Position numbers and translations under genes: made by a program
Notes under the pieces: model-generated
Database searches by the model: none
Told to the model about the DNA's origin: nothing
What the model saw: the letters and a program-made list of their open reading frames with translations, nothing else
NCBI RefSeq assembly: GCF_008757455.1
Contig: NZ_VCMV01000013.1
Location: 447,237-511,236, forward strand
Direction: 5' to 3'
DNA from: Microvirga brassicacearum
GTDB lineage: Bacteria; Pseudomonadota; Alphaproteobacteria; Rhizobiales; Beijerinckiaceae
DNA length: 64,000 bases
In this document: positions 21,023-30,704 of the stretch, in pieces
Position numbering within the stretch: position 1 is the first letter of the stretch
How the letters are laid out: the number at the start of each line of letters is the position of its first letter

Positions 21023-21289
21023 ATGAATATCACTCTGAGAACGCCCGCAGAAACGCCGTTCAACCCGGCGGAACTCGCGGCTTTGGGCGAGGGGCAGATG
21101 GCGTATGTTCGCCCGATGCAGTCGGAGGACGTGGCGCGGTTCTTCCCTCAGGCTCCGAAGATCGAGCCCGGTCTGCAGCTTTTCGCGCTGCTGTCCGCGA
21201 GTGGCGAACCGATCATGCTGACCGACAGCCGCGATGCGGCCGTCGCCAATGCGTGGGCGCACGATCTTGAAACGGTGAGCCTCCACTAG
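21023..21289 (+). CDS. DUF1150 family protein
   Basis: Small protein of 88 residues with no known function. The order is a polar N-terminus, the central segment MAYVRPMQSEDVARFFP, and FALLSASGEPIMLTDSRDAA toward the C-terminus, all features of DUF1150. It has a strong ribosome site (AAGGAGAAGG) and follows hsp20 on the same strand, so it is likely heat-shock coexpressed. A role as a chaperone partner or stress-response factor is inference from that pairing only. Confidence 0.88.
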   Translation: MNITLRTPAETPFNPAELAALGEGQMAYVRPMQSEDVARFFPQAPKIEPGLQLFALLSASGEPIMLTDSRDAAVANAWAHDLETVSLH

Positions 21290-21365
21290 GTTTAATTCCG
21301 ATCATCTGGAGCATGACACCAGCCGAGCCGTTTTCGGCCATCATGCTCCAGAGGCTGCCCGCCGC

Positions 21366-22124
21366 TCAACCGATGGCCTCGATGGCCTGGATCAGCCTCT
21401 CAAGGTCCTCCGGGCGAGACAGCCGGTGGTCGCCATCCTTGATCAGCGTGAGCGAGACGTTGTCGCCGGGCAGATGTTCGACGAGGCGCATCGCGTGGGT
21501 CCAGGGAACGTCCGGATCCTTCATTCCCTGCAAAATATGGACCGGGCAACCGGTCTGGATCGAGGCGTCGAACAGGAGATGCCTGCGCCCGTCCTCGATG
21601 AGGCCCATGGTGATGGGATACGGCTCCTCGGAATATTCGGATTCCCGCAACAGGACGCCCGTTTCCTGGATCGACCGTTTCATCGTGACCGTGAAGCGAT
21701 CCCACATCAGTCGCTCGGTGAAATCGATGGCGGGCGCGATCAGGACCATTCCGGCGGGCGATGGGCCACCCGTTTCGGCAAGGTGGCGGGCCACTAGAAG
21801 CGCGATCCAGGCACCCATGGACGAACCGACGAGGATCGACCGTTCGGCCACGAGACCCCTGATGACGCCGAGGCTGTCATCGAGCCAGTGCGTGATGGTG
21901 CCGTTCTCGAACCGTCCTCCCGATTCGCCGTGGCCCGAATAGTCGAATCTGACGAAGGCTCGACCGGCTCTCTCGGCCCAGGCGGCCAACGTTTCGGCTT
22001 TCGTCGAGCGCATGTCTGATTTATAGCCGCCGAGCCAGACCACCGGAGGGCCGCTTCCTTCCTGGGTCAGCGCGGCGATCATGCGCGCCTTGTCGCCATG
22101 GCCGATCGTCAGGGTTTGCCGCAT
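21366..22124 (-). CDS. Alpha/beta hydrolase
   Basis: Predicted serine hydrolase of 252 residues, substrate unknown. The nucleophile elbow reads GSSMGAW, FDYSGHGESGG resembles an oxyanion/lid entry, and the late Asp/His appear in MKDPDVPW and KDGDHRLSRPED. It resembles the palmitoyl-protein thioesterase ABHD10-like or dienelactone-type hydrolases of alphaproteobacteria, but I cannot choose between them. The ATG at 22124 has GAGGATGAG just upstream and is preferred over an earlier in-frame start at 22181. It is divergent from the glycosyltransferase. Confidence 0.88.
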   Translation of the reverse strand: MRQTLTIGHGDKARMIAALTQEGSGPPVVWLGGYKSDMRSTKAETLAAWAERAGRAFVRFDYSGHGESGGRFENGTITHWLDDSLGVIRGLVAERSILVGSSMGAWIALLVARHLAETGGPSPAGMVLIAPAIDFTERLMWDRFTVTMKRSIQETGVLLRESEYSEEPYPITMGLIEDGRRHLLFDASIQTGCPVHILQGMKDPDVPWTHAMRLVEHLPGDNVSLTLIKDGDHRLSRPEDLERLIQAIEAIG

Positions 22125-22194
22125 GGTTAACTCATCCTCAACTGCTTTTAACGCAACGTTCTGCAACGTCTCTCCAAACAAGGCTCTTACATCG

Positions 22195-23439
22195 GTGAGT
22201 TTTTCAACGCGACCCGGGGGAGGGCCCGCCTTCCCGGCTTCCAGCTTTCATCCGCTGGCGGGTCGGACGATCCTCCAGATCATTCCCGAGCTTGAGGCCG
22301 GCGGCGCGGAACGCACGGCCGTGGACGTCGCCGAGGGCCTGGTTCACGCGGGAGCGCGTGCTCTCGTCGCGACCGAAGGCGGCAGGCTCGTTGGCGAATT
22401 GCAGGCGAAAGGCGGGGTCTGGGTGCCGTTCCCGGCCGCCACCAAGAACCCGTTTTCGATGCTGCTGAACGTGCGCCGCCTCGCTCGCATCTGCCATCGC
22501 GAGAAAGTGTCGCTGGTCCATGCCCGCTCCCGCGCGCCGGCCTGGGTGGCGCTCGGCGCCGCGCGATCGCTGAACATTCCGTTCGTGACGACCTATCACG
22601 GCAGCTATGCCGGTCGCTCCTCCGTAAAGGTCCTCTACAACTCGGTGATGTCCCGTGGCGACCTCGTCATCGCCAATTCGCATTATACCGGCGATTTGAT
22701 CCGCTCCCTCTATCCTCAAGCGACGGAACGGGTGCGGGTCATCCATCGGGGAACCGACTTTTCGGTGTTCAGCCCCGCGGCCGTCAGCCCCGACCGGGTG
22801 GAAAACCTCCGCAAGTCCTGGGGCGTCGCGCCGCATGAGCGGGTTGTGCTTCTGGCAGCCCGTCTCACGGGATGGAAGGGCCAGAAAGTATTGGTCGAGG
22901 CGGCAGCCAAGCTGCGCGACACCGGCATTTCCGATGTCGCCTACATTCTTGCGGGAGATCCGCAGGGGCGCGATTCCTACGTAAAGGACCTCGACAACCT
23001 GATCGCGGCGCGCAAGCTCAAGGGCATCGTCCGCCGTGTCGGACATTGCACCGATATGCCGGCAGCGTTCCTGGCAGCCTCGGTGGTGACCGTGCCGTCG
23101 ACCGAACCGGAGGCATTCGGCCGCTCGGCGGTCGAGGCGCAGGCCATGGGCACGCCGGTTGTCGTCTCCGATCTCGGCGCGGTGCCCGAGACGGTGCTGG
23201 CTCCGCCCGTCGTCTTGCCGCAGGAGCGGACCGGATGGCGCATTCCCCCAGGCGATGCGGACGCGCTGGCGGGAGCTCTCGACGCGGCGCTGGCGCTCGG
23301 CGCGAGTGCCCGAATTGCGCTCGGCGCCAGGGCGAAGCGCCACGTCGAACAGCACTTCTCGCTGGAGCGGATGGTCACGAGCACGCTGGAGGTCTATTCC
23401 GCGTTGCTGGAAGGCCGCTTCCCACGCAGAACAAGTTGA
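22195..23439 (+). CDS. Glycosyltransferase family 4 protein
   Basis: Retaining GT-B glycosyltransferase of about 414 residues, probably acting on LPS or another envelope glycan. The N-terminal domain has the acceptor-side loop PELEAGGAERTAVDVAEGL. The C-terminal donor-binding domain has LLAARLTGWKGQ and the EPEAFGRSAVEAQAMG segment with the E-x7-E pair. No membrane segment is seen. The GTG at 22195 is the likeliest start because it avoids overlap with the divergent hydrolase gene; an ATG at 22123 in the same frame would overlap it. Substrate is unknown. Confidence 0.85.
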   Translation: MSFSTRPGGGPAFPASSFHPLAGRTILQIIPELEAGGAERTAVDVAEGLVHAGARALVATEGGRLVGELQAKGGVWVPFPAATKNPFSMLLNVRRLARICHREKVSLVHARSRAPAWVALGAARSLNIPFVTTYHGSYAGRSSVKVLYNSVMSRGDLVIANSHYTGDLIRSLYPQATERVRVIHRGTDFSVFSPAAVSPDRVENLRKSWGVAPHERVVLLAARLTGWKGQKVLVEAAAKLRDTGISDVAYILAGDPQGRDSYVKDLDNLIAARKLKGIVRRVGHCTDMPAAFLAASVVTVPSTEPEAFGRSAVEAQAMGTPVVVSDLGAVPETVLAPPVVLPQERTGWRIPPGDADALAGALDAALALGASARIALGARAKRHVEQHFSLERMVTSTLEVYSALLEGRFPRRTS

Positions 23440-23536
23440 CTTCGCGCGCATTTGCGCGAAATGTCGAAGCATTCGCGGAACCGGTCAGGAATCGGCGGGA
23501 GCACTTGTGCTTTCCGAACTCCGACCCCCGCTCAAC

Positions 23537-23553
23537 AGGAGATACGAGCCATT
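23537..23553 (+). promoter_or_regulatory. Ribosome-binding site and AUU start of infC
   Basis: AGGAG at 23537-23541 is followed 9 nt later by ATT at 23551, in frame with IF3. The usual IF3 N-terminus RRPM follows directly. AUU starts on infC are known in E. coli, where IF3 discriminates against its own start codon to autoregulate. The nearest ATG (23563) lacks this spacing. Confidence 0.7.
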
Positions 23554-24093
23554 CGCAGACCAATGAGAGCCATGCCGGTGCCGCAGAAGGACGGACCGCG
23601 CGCCAACAGAGATATTCGCGGTGTTCGCGACGTGCAGTTGATCGATGATACGGGTCAGAATCGTGGTGTCATGCCCTTTTTCGATGCGATGCGCATCGCA
23701 GAGGACGCCGGACTGGACCTTGTAGAGATCTCGCCGAACGCAACCCCGCCCGTCTGCAAGATCCTCGACTACGGCAAGTACCGCTTCCTCGAGCAGAAGA
23801 AGGCCTCGGAAGCGCGTAAGAAGCAGAAGACCGTTGAGGTCAAGGAAGTCAAACTGCGTCCCGGCATCGACGATCACGATTACGACGTGAAGATGAAGGC
23901 CATGCGCGGCTTCTTCGAAGAAGGCAACAAGGTCAAGGTCACGCTTCGGTTCCGCGGCCGCGAAATGGCGCACCAGGATCTCGGCCTCAAGGTTCTGGAC
24001 CGCGTGAAGGCCGATGTGAGCGAAATCGCCAAGGTCGAGATGGAGCCCAATTTCGAGGGCCGTCAGGTCGTCATGGTGATGGCGCCGCGCTAG
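23551..24093 (+). CDS. infC: Translation initiation factor IF-3 (AUU start)
   Basis: Binds the 30S subunit and proofreads start codon and initiator tRNA selection. The 180-residue chain has the N-domain motif [18 protein letters not shown], the linker [18 protein letters not shown], and the C-domain segment [19 protein letters not shown]. The start is taken as ATT 23551 with AGGAG upstream, which gives the RRPM-type N-terminus usual in rhizobia. It heads infC-rpmI-rplT-pheS-pheT, the common order of translation genes in bacteria. Confidence 0.95.
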   Translation: MRRPMRAMPVPQKDGPRANRDIRGVRDVQLIDDTGQNRGVMPFFDAMRIAEDAGLDLVEISPNATPPVCKILDYGKYRFLEQKKASEARKKQKTVEVKEVKLRPGIDDHDYDVKMKAMRGFFEEGNKVKVTLRFRGREMAHQDLGLKVLDRVKADVSEIAKVEMEPNFEGRQVVMVMAPR

Positions 24094-24128
24094 GGTTTCC
24101 CGGCGGAAATCCCCATCAGAGAATTCTT

Positions 24129-24150
24129 GGCCGTCGGGGAACCGGCGGCC
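24129..24150 (+). promoter_or_regulatory. Stable GGAA-loop hairpin in the infC-rpmI spacer
   Basis: GGCCGTCGG pairs with CCGGCGGCC (9 bp, one G-U) around a GGAA loop, 36 nt after the infC stop. No U-tract follows, so it is not a normal terminator. It may be a processing site or part of the ribosomal-protein leader that sets rpmI-rplT expression. Confidence 0.5.
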
Positions 24151-24306
24151 ATTGCATTTCGGGGCTTCCTCTGCCATAAGCCCGTCTTCATCGAACCGCC
24201 CGGCTCATCAAGGGCTGCCGTGGCGGTTTGTTGTGCTCATAGCAGCATCAAAAAGGCCTCGGATGCGGTTCGCCGCCCCCCTTGGCCTTGTCCTAAGGAG
24301 AGCAAA

Positions 24307-24507
24307 ATGCCCAAGCTGAAGACCAAATCGGGCGCTAAAAAGCGCTTCAAGATCACGGGCACCGGCAAGGTCGTCTATAGCCAGGCCGGCAAGCAGCACG
24401 GGATGATCAAGCGGACGAACAAGCAGATCCGGAATCTGCGCGGGACCAACGTCCTGTTCAAGACCGACGGTTACAACGTGAAGAAGTACTTCCTGCCGAA
24501 CGGCTGA
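24307..24507 (+). CDS. rpmI: 50S ribosomal protein L35
   Basis: Ribosomal large-subunit protein of 66 residues, rich in Lys and Arg. It starts [20 protein letters not shown], the universal L35 N-terminus, and ends with a KKYFLPNG tail. AAGGAGAGCAAA directly precedes the ATG. It lies 38 nt upstream of rplT, and the two are translationally coregulated in known bacteria. Confidence 0.98.
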   Translation: MPKLKTKSGAKKRFKITGTGKVVYSQAGKQHGMIKRTNKQIRNLRGTNVLFKTDGYNVKKYFLPNG

Positions 24508-24545
24508 GACAGTCTTCGCATCCCAGATTTTGAAGGAGTTTACCT

Positions 24546-24917
24546 ATGGCCCGTGTCAAACGGGGCGTGACCAGTCACGCCAAGCACAAGAAGGTTTTGA
24601 AGGCCGCCAAGGGCTTTTACGGCCGTCGCAAAAATACCATCCGCATCGCCAAGCAGGCGGTCGAGAAGAGCATGCAATATGCTTATCGCGACCGTAAGAA
24701 CAAGAAGCGCACGTTCCGCGCCCTCTGGATCCAGCGTCTCAACGCCGCGGTCCGCGAGCATGGCCTGACGTATTCGCGATTTATCGATGGTCTCGGCAAG
24801 GCCGGGGTCGAGGTCGATCGCAAGGTTCTGTCCGAAATGGCTATCCACGAGCCGGCAGCATTCGCCGCCTATGTGGAGCGCGCCAAGGCTTCGCTGCCCC
24901 AGCAGGCAGCAGCTTAA
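24546..24917 (+). CDS. rplT: 50S ribosomal protein L20
   Basis: Large-subunit assembly protein of 123 residues; binds 23S rRNA early and in some bacteria represses the infC-rpmI-rplT operon. It begins [20 protein letters not shown], an extended basic N-terminus typical of L20, and carries the globular C-domain with [27 protein letters not shown] lies upstream of the ATG. Confidence 0.98.
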   Translation: MARVKRGVTSHAKHKKVLKAAKGFYGRRKNTIRIAKQAVEKSMQYAYRDRKNKKRTFRALWIQRLNAAVREHGLTYSRFIDGLGKAGVEVDRKVLSEMAIHEPAAFAAYVERAKASLPQQAAA

Positions 24918-24931
24918 GACATCCTGGCTCT

Positions 24932-24956
24932 GGCGCGACTGCAAGTCAGTCGCGCC
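24932..24956 (+). terminator. Perfect 10-bp hairpin between rplT and pheS
   Basis: GGCGCGACTG and CAGTCGCGCC pair around CAAGT, 15 nt after rplT. No U-tract follows. It may partly terminate or process the transcript so that ribosomal-protein and pheST levels differ. Confidence 0.5.
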
Positions 24957-25092
24957 GCCTCCTACCTTTCGCCTCCGAGACCACCCGCACCGACGGCACC
25001 GTATGCGCTGTCGAATGCGTTTTTGCGGGTCGGGAGGCCTGACGGTCCCCGCGCCGCGCTCCACTCAAGCGCTTGAATTCTGGCATGGACCG

Positions 25093-26175
25093 ATGACCGA
25101 TCTCACCCAACTTGAACGTGACCTGCTTGCTCGGGTCGAGGCCGCAGGCGATGAAGCAGCGCTGGAGGCCGTGCGCGTTGCTGCGCTCGGCAAGAAGGGC
25201 TCGGTTTCCGACCTGCTCAAGACACTCGGGGGGATGACCCCCGAGGAACGCAAGGAACGCGGACCGCTGATCAACGGCCTGCGGGATGCGGTGCAGGGCG
25301 CAATCGCCGCGCGGAAGGACGTTCTGGCCTCCGCGGCCCTCGAGGCGCGCCTTTTGGCCGAACGCCTCGATGTGACGCTGCCGGTTCCGGAGGCTCCCGA
25401 AGTGCGGGGCCGCATTCACCCCATCAGTCAGGTGGTGGAGGAAATCACCGCCATCTTCGCCGATATGGGTTTCTCGGTCGCAGACGGGCCCGATATTGAA
25501 ACCGACTATCTCAACTTCACGGCGCTCAATTTCCCCGAGGGTCATCCGGCCCGCGAAATGCACGACACGTTCTTTCTTGCCCCTGATGAAAAGGGCGAGC
25601 GCAAGGTGCTGCGCACTCATACGTCGCCGGTGCAGATCCGCACCATGACGTCGAAGGCGCCGCCGATCCGGATCATCATCCCCGGCCGGACGTACCGCCA
25701 CGACTCGGACCAGACCCACACGCCGATGTTCCATCAGGTCGAAGGTCTGGTGATCGACACGCAAGCCAACATCGCCCACATGAAATGGGTGCTGGAGGAA
25801 TTCTGCAAGGCGTTCTTCGAGGTCGATCAGGTCAAGATGCGGTTCCGGCCGTCCTTCTTCCCGTTCACCGAACCGTCGGCCGAAGTCGATATCCAGTGTT
25901 CGCGAAAAGGCGGCGAGATCCGCTTCGGCGAGGGCGAGGATTGGCTGGAAATTCTCGGCTGCGGCATGGTGCACCCGAACGTGCTGCGCAATTGCGGCCT
26001 CGATCCCGACAAGGTCCAGGGTTTCGCCTGGGGCATGGGAATCGATCGCATCGCGATGCTGAAATACGGCATGCCGGACCTGCGCCCCTTCTTCGAGGCG
26101 GATGTTCGCTGGCTCAACCATTACGGTTTCCGGCCACTCGATATTCCGTCGCTCGTCAGCGGCCTGACCTCGTAA
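25093..26175 (+). CDS. pheS: Phenylalanyl-tRNA synthetase alpha subunit
   Basis: Catalytic subunit of the heterotetrameric enzyme that charges tRNA-Phe. The 360-residue chain starts [18 protein letters not shown] (coiled-coil N-terminus) and has class II synthetase motifs, including [35 protein letters not shown] and GWGMGI-type motif 3 ([14 protein letters not shown]). The ATG at 25093 is chosen because upstream in-frame sequence is unlike PheS. pheT follows after 13 nt. No phenylalanine-codon leader peptide was found. Confidence 0.97.
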   Translation: MTDLTQLERDLLARVEAAGDEAALEAVRVAALGKKGSVSDLLKTLGGMTPEERKERGPLINGLRDAVQGAIAARKDVLASAALEARLLAERLDVTLPVPEAPEVRGRIHPISQVVEEITAIFADMGFSVADGPDIETDYLNFTALNFPEGHPAREMHDTFFLAPDEKGERKVLRTHTSPVQIRTMTSKAPPIRIIIPGRTYRHDSDQTHTPMFHQVEGLVIDTQANIAHMKWVLEEFCKAFFEVDQVKMRFRPSFFPFTEPSAEVDIQCSRKGGEIRFGEGEDWLEILGCGMVHPNVLRNCGLDPDKVQGFAWGMGIDRIAMLKYGMPDLRPFFEADVRWLNHYGFRPLDIPSLVSGLTS

Positions 26176-26188
26176 CAGGAGAGAAACG

Positions 26189-28612
26189 ATGAAATTCACA
26201 TTCTCCTGGTTGAAGGACCATCTCGACACCATGGCATCCCTCGACGAAGTGGTCGAGACGCTGACCCGCATCGGCCTCGAAGTCGAGAATGTCGAGGACA
26301 AGGCGAAGACCTTCGCACCCTACAAAGTGGCCTATGTGGTCTCGGCCGAGCAGCACCCGAACGCCGATCGTTTGCGCGTCTGCGTGGTCGATACGGGCGA
26401 GGGCGCCCCCGTTCAGGTCGTGTGCGGAGCACCGAATGCGCGCACCGGCATGAAGAGCGTGTTCGCGCCTCCCGGAACCTACATTCCAGGCAAGAACATC
26501 ACCCTCGGCATCGGCACCATCCGGGGCGTGGAGAGCCGCGGCATGCTATGCTCGGCGGCCGAACTCGAGCTTTCCGATGATCACGAAGGCATCATCGATT
26601 TGCCGGACGACGCGCCGGTGGGGCAGCCCTATGCTGCCTATGCGGGTCTCGACGATCCGGTCATCGAGATCAACCTCACGCCGAACCGGCCCGATTGCAC
26701 GTCGATCCATGGAATCGCTCGCGATCTCGCGGCGGCGGGCCTGGGGACGTTGAAAGGCGGCGAGATATCCGCCGTGAAAACTGTCGGTCCGTGCCCGGTT
26801 TCCGTGAGGTTGGATTTTGCGCCTGGTGACGAGAAGCTGTGCCCGATTTTCTCGCTGCGCCTCGTGCGCGGCGTGAAGAATGGTCCCTCGCCCGAATGGA
26901 TGCAGCGCCGGCTGTTGTCGATCGGTTTGCGTCCGATCAACGCGCTCGTGGACATCACCAACTACATGACCTTCGATCGCGGTCGTCCCTTGCACGTCTT
27001 CGACGCGAAGAAGGTGATGGGCAATCTCACGGTACGTCGGGCCAGCGACGGCGAGGAATTGCTGGCTCTCGACGGTCGGACCTACACGCTCGATCGCGGC
27101 ACGGTGGTGATCGCCGACGAGAACGGGGTCGAATCCATCGCCGGCATCATGGGTGGCGAACATTCGGGCGTCGACGCGACCACCACCGACGTGCTCATCG
27201 AATCCGCCCTGTGGGACCCGCTGAACATCGCTCAATCGGGGCGGAAGCTCGGGATCATCACTGATGCGCGCTATCGCTTCGAACGCGGTGTCGACCCGGC
27301 CTTCACGCTCCCCGGCCTCGACCTTGCGGCCGGCATGGTGATGGAGATCTGCGGTGGCGTAGCGAGCGAACCGGTCATTGCCGGCAAAGTGCCGCAGGAT
27401 AACCGCGTCATCGAATTTCCGTGGTCGGAGGTTCCGCGCCTGTCCGGCTTGCCGGTCCAGCCCGCGGAATCGAAGCAGATCCTCGAGAAGCTGGGTTTCG
27501 GCATCGAGGGCTCGAGCGATGCCGTGAAGGTCACGCCGCCATCGTGGCGTCCGGACGTGGAAGGAAAGGCCGATCTCGTCGAGGAAGTCATCCGCATCGT
27601 CGGCCTCGATCGGATCGAACCGCGACCGCTGCCGCGTCTTGAAGCGGCCGTCGCCAAGCCGATCCTCACCCTGATCCAGAAGCGCACCCGGCTTGCCAAA
27701 CATGCGCTGGCTGTGCGGGGGCTTGTGGAAGCGGTCACGTGGTCGTTCATCGGCAAGGCGGAAGCGGACATGTTCGGCGGTGGCGACCCCCGGCTTGCCC
27801 TTGCGAACCCGATTGCGTCGGATCTCTCCGACATGCGACCGAGCCTGCTGCCGGGTCTCTTAAAAGCCGCTCAGCGTAATGCCGATCGCGGCTTCGGCGA
27901 CGTGGCACTTTTCGAAGTCGGCCAATGCTTTGCCTCCGATGAACCCGAAGGGCAGACGATCAAGGCGGCAGCGGTGCGTCGGGGAACGGCGCGGCCGGAA
28001 GGCGTCGGGCGTCATTGGGACGGCGGCGCGACGGCTGTCGATGCTTTCGATGCCAAGGCCGACGCGATGGCGCTGCTCGCGACGCTGGGCATTCCCGCCG
28101 GCGGCCTTCAGGTCGTGGCTGGAGGCCCGTCGTGGTTCCATCCCGGCCGCTCGGGCACGCTGCAATTCGGCCCGAAGAACGTGATCGGTACCTTCGGAGA
28201 GGTTCATCCGAACATTCTCCGGGTGCTTGATCTCAAGGGGCCGCTCGTCGCCTTCGAACTCACCCTTGACGGGCTCCCGACGCCGAAACCGAAACCCACG
28301 AAGATGCGGCCGAAGCTCGTTTTGTCCGATTTCCAGCCCGTCACGCGTGACTTCGCGTTCGTGGTGGGCCGGGATGTGGCAGCGGGCGAGATCATCAAGG
28401 CGGCCCAGAGTGCCGAGCGTCAGTTGATCGTGGGCGTCGACGTCTTCGACGTTTACGAGGGGACGGGGATCGACCCGGACAAGAAGTCCGTGGCGATCGC
28501 CGTGACCATCCAGCCGACCGACAAAACGCTGACCGATGTCGAGATCGAAGCCATTACGGCCAGGATCGTGGCCGAGGTGGCAAAGAAGACCGGAGCGGTT
28601 CTGCGGAGCTAG
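26189..28612 (+). CDS. pheT: Phenylalanyl-tRNA synthetase beta subunit
   Basis: Beta subunit (807 residues) that carries editing and tRNA-binding functions. It opens [14 protein letters not shown], with an EMAP-type tRNA-binding fold (about residues 40-150), B3/4 editing domain (FDAKKV and [11 protein letters not shown]), B5 domain, and a C-terminal anticodon-binding FDX-ACB domain ([14 protein letters not shown]). AGGAGAG precedes the ATG. Its TAG stop overlaps the stop of the convergent MoeB-like gene in a shared CTAG. Confidence 0.97.
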   Translation: MKFTFSWLKDHLDTMASLDEVVETLTRIGLEVENVEDKAKTFAPYKVAYVVSAEQHPNADRLRVCVVDTGEGAPVQVVCGAPNARTGMKSVFAPPGTYIPGKNITLGIGTIRGVESRGMLCSAAELELSDDHEGIIDLPDDAPVGQPYAAYAGLDDPVIEINLTPNRPDCTSIHGIARDLAAAGLGTLKGGEISAVKTVGPCPVSVRLDFAPGDEKLCPIFSLRLVRGVKNGPSPEWMQRRLLSIGLRPINALVDITNYMTFDRGRPLHVFDAKKVMGNLTVRRASDGEELLALDGRTYTLDRGTVVIADENGVESIAGIMGGEHSGVDATTTDVLIESALWDPLNIAQSGRKLGIITDARYRFERGVDPAFTLPGLDLAAGMVMEICGGVASEPVIAGKVPQDNRVIEFPWSEVPRLSGLPVQPAESKQILEKLGFGIEGSSDAVKVTPPSWRPDVEGKADLVEEVIRIVGLDRIEPRPLPRLEAAVAKPILTLIQKRTRLAKHALAVRGLVEAVTWSFIGKAEADMFGGGDPRLALANPIASDLSDMRPSLLPGLLKAAQRNADRGFGDVALFEVGQCFASDEPEGQTIKAAAVRRGTARPEGVGRHWDGGATAVDAFDAKADAMALLATLGIPAGGLQVVAGGPSWFHPGRSGTLQFGPKNVIGTFGEVHPNILRVLDLKGPLVAFELTLDGLPTPKPKPTKMRPKLVLSDFQPVTRDFAFVVGRDVAAGEIIKAAQSAERQLIVGVDVFDVYEGTGIDPDKKSVAIAVTIQPTDKTLTDVEIEAITARIVAEVAKKTGAVLRS

Positions 28613-29433
28613 TCTCCACGGTCATCCTGACCGGCGCCCAGCGCTGGCCGGGATGACCGACTGCTCTTGCCGTTCAGCGGGTTATTTTCATCCCAGCCGT
28701 ATCGGATCGTATCGAACCGCATCGAGCGGGCATCGATCATCAGCAATCGGCCGATGAGGCTGTCGCCGAAGCCGACGATCTCGCGGATGGCTTCCATTGC
28801 CATGAGGCTGCCGAGCACGCCCGCAAGGGCTCCAAGAACGCCCGCCTCCGCACAGCTGGGTATGGCGCCGGGCGGCGGTGGTGCGGAAAAAAGGCACCGG
28901 TAGGTGGGGTTCGGCCTCCCGTCGGCACCTGTCTCATGTGCGCGAATGGTGGTGAGCGTGGCATCGAACTGGCCCAGCGCTCCAGTGATCAGCGGCTTTC
29001 CGGCATGGAAGCAACCATCCGACACCGCGTAACGAGTTTCGAAATTGTCCGACCCGTCGAGCACCAGATCGTAACGTTCGACCAGCGCCCGCGCACTTTC
29101 AGCCGTGACACGGGTGTCGTGGGCTTCGACGGATACCGCCGGGTTGAGGCGCCGCACCGCATCGGCGGCGCTGTCCACCTTGAGCCGACCGATGTCCGGA
29201 GTCCTATGGATCACTTGCCGCTGGAGATTCGACAGGGAGACGATGTCGTCGTCCGCGATACCGATCGTCCCGAGGCCGGCCGCGGCGAGATATTGGATGA
29301 CGGGCGACCCAAGGCCGCCAGCACCGACGACGAGAACCCGCGCCGCCTTCAGCTTCAGCTGTCCGGGCCCGCCGATGTCGCGCAGGACGAGATGGCGGGC
29401 GTATCGGTCGATCTCGTCGTGGGTCAGGGGCAT
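28609..29433 (-). CDS. MoeB/ThiF-like adenylyltransferase lacking the usual zinc cysteines
   Basis: E1-like ATP-dependent enzyme of 274 residues that should adenylate the C-terminal glycine of a small sulphur-carrier protein (MoaD or ThiS type). It has the nucleotide-binding loop [19 protein letters not shown] and the [13 protein letters not shown] segment, plus [10 protein letters not shown] and [10 protein letters not shown]. In MoeB the chain carries two CxxC pairs for zinc. Here the first pair is reduced to TYRC, and the C-terminal pair is absent (the tail reads [10 protein letters not shown]). The ATG at 29433 gives the normal [15 protein letters not shown]-terminus. Function could be molybdopterin, thiamine or another sulphur-transfer pathway. 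Confidence 0.88.
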   Translation of the reverse strand: MPLTHDEIDRYARHLVLRDIGGPGQLKLKAARVLVVGAGGLGSPVIQYLAAAGLGTIGIADDDIVSLSNLQRQVIHRTPDIGRLKVDSAADAVRRLNPAVSVEAHDTRVTAESARALVERYDLVLDGSDNFETRYAVSDGCFHAGKPLITGALGQFDATLTTIRAHETGADGRPNPTYRCLFSAPPPPGAIPSCAEAGVLGALAGVLGSLMAMEAIREIVGFGDSLIGRLLMIDARSMRFDTIRYGWDENNPLNGKSSRSSRPALGAGQDDRGD

Positions 29434-29587
29434 GGGCGAGACTTTATCCGCATCAGTGAGGCTATCAACAGGCGGCGGGAGGAAATATCGTGGGCGGATC
29501 GACAGGGGTGCTTGGCGCGACGGCCCTTCCCATGCCATCGTCGGCAGCAACCGGGTTACAATCCGGGCCAGACAGGGAACATTGCCG

Positions 29588-30589
29588 ATGAAAGCCACCA
29601 ATCTCGGCCTCGCGCTTGCAGGCCTCGCCTTTTCCGCTACCGCCGTTTTCGCGCAGGACGCCTTCAAGCCTGCGATCGTCTACGATCTTGGTGGCAAGTT
29701 CGACAAATCCTTCAACGAGGGCGTTCATATGGGCGCCGAAAAATACAAGAAGGACACCGGCACCGATTACCGCGATTTCGAGCCGCAGAACGACGCACAG
29801 CGCGAACAGGCTTTGCGGCGCTTCGCACGTGACGGGTTCAGCCCCATCGTGGCCGTCGGCTTTAGCCAGGAATCGGCGCTGAAGAAGGTCGCGGACGAAT
29901 TCCCCAAGACGAAGTTTGCCATCATCGACGCAGTCGTCGAAAAGCCGAACGTCCAGTCGACGGTGTTCAAGGAGCATGAGGGCTCGTTCCTCGTCGGGTT
30001 GCTCGCCGCGCAGGCATCAAAAACCGGCAAGGTCGGGTTCGTCGGCGGTATGGATATTCCGCTCATTCGCAAGTTCGCCTGCGGTTACGTTCAGGGCGTG
30101 AAATACGCCAAGAAGGATGCCGAGGTGTTCCAGAACATGACGGGCACGACCGGTGCAGCCTGGGGCGATCCCGTGAAGGGCGGCGAGCTCGCCAAGAGCC
30201 AGATCGATCGTGGAGCTGACGTCGTCTATCACGCGGCCGGCGGCACCGGCATCGGCGTTTTGCGCGCGACCGCGGATGCAGGCAAGCTCGGCATCGGGGT
30301 CGACTCGAACCAGAACGGCCTGCATCCCGGCAAGATGCTGACCTCCATGGTCAAGCGCGTCGATGTCGCGACCTACACCGTGTTCGATCAGGCGAAGAAG
30401 AACACCTTCAAGCCGGGGGTCTCGATACTCGGCCTGAAAGAAGGTGGCGTTGCGTGGGCGCTGGATGACAACAACAAGGCGCTCATTACGCCGGAGATGA
30501 AGGCTGCCGCCGACAAGGCCGCGGAAGGCATCACCTCGGGCTCCATCAAGGTGCACGATTATATGTCGGATTCGAAGTGCCCGATGTAA
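29588..30589 (+). CDS. BMP family ABC transporter substrate-binding protein (nucleoside type)
   Basis: Periplasmic binding protein of 333 residues. The Sec signal peptide is about residues 1-22 (LGLALAGLAFSATAVFAQ). The mature protein has VYDLGGKFDKSFNEG, SKTGKVGFVGGMDIPLI and ADVVYHAAGGTGIGV, all typical of BMP/PnrA-like lipoproteins and nucleoside binders. It precedes a dual-domain ATPase and two permeases of the same family, with cytidine deaminase and purine nucleoside phosphorylase downstream, so nucleosides are the likely cargo. A hairpin follows its stop. Confidence 0.93.
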   Translation: MKATNLGLALAGLAFSATAVFAQDAFKPAIVYDLGGKFDKSFNEGVHMGAEKYKKDTGTDYRDFEPQNDAQREQALRRFARDGFSPIVAVGFSQESALKKVADEFPKTKFAIIDAVVEKPNVQSTVFKEHEGSFLVGLLAAQASKTGKVGFVGGMDIPLIRKFACGYVQGVKYAKKDAEVFQNMTGTTGAAWGDPVKGGELAKSQIDRGADVVYHAAGGTGIGVLRATADAGKLGIGVDSNQNGLHPGKMLTSMVKRVDVATYTVFDQAKKNTFKPGVSILGLKEGGVAWALDDNNKALITPEMKAAADKAAEGITSGSIKVHDYMSDSKCPM

Positions 30590-30603
30590 ATTGAGACGCA
30601 AGG

Positions 30604-30635
30604 CCGGAGCGCCGTTTTCGATGGCGGCGTTCCGG
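30604..30635 (+). promoter_or_regulatory. Stable hairpin between binding protein and ATPase genes
   Basis: CCGGAGCGCCG and CGGCGTTCCGG form an 11-bp stem with one G-U pair around a TTTTCGATGG loop, 14 nt after the binding-protein stop. No U-tract follows. Like the hairpin at 9635-9666, it could shield the binding-protein mRNA or attenuate downstream expression. Confidence 0.6.
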
Positions 30636-30704
30636 GACTGCGCGGGGTGCGATGTCTTCTTGTCGAGACCTGACGCGGGTGTTTTTGATAACGTTTGAGG
30701 CTTG

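Noticed and set aside
24127..24306. 60-codon N-terminal extension of L35
   Set aside because: Residues are unlike L35, and a strong ribosome site precedes ATG 24307.
24957..25092. Phenylalanine leader-peptide attenuator before pheS
   Set aside because: No short open frame with a run of Phe codons and no attenuator-type U-tract.
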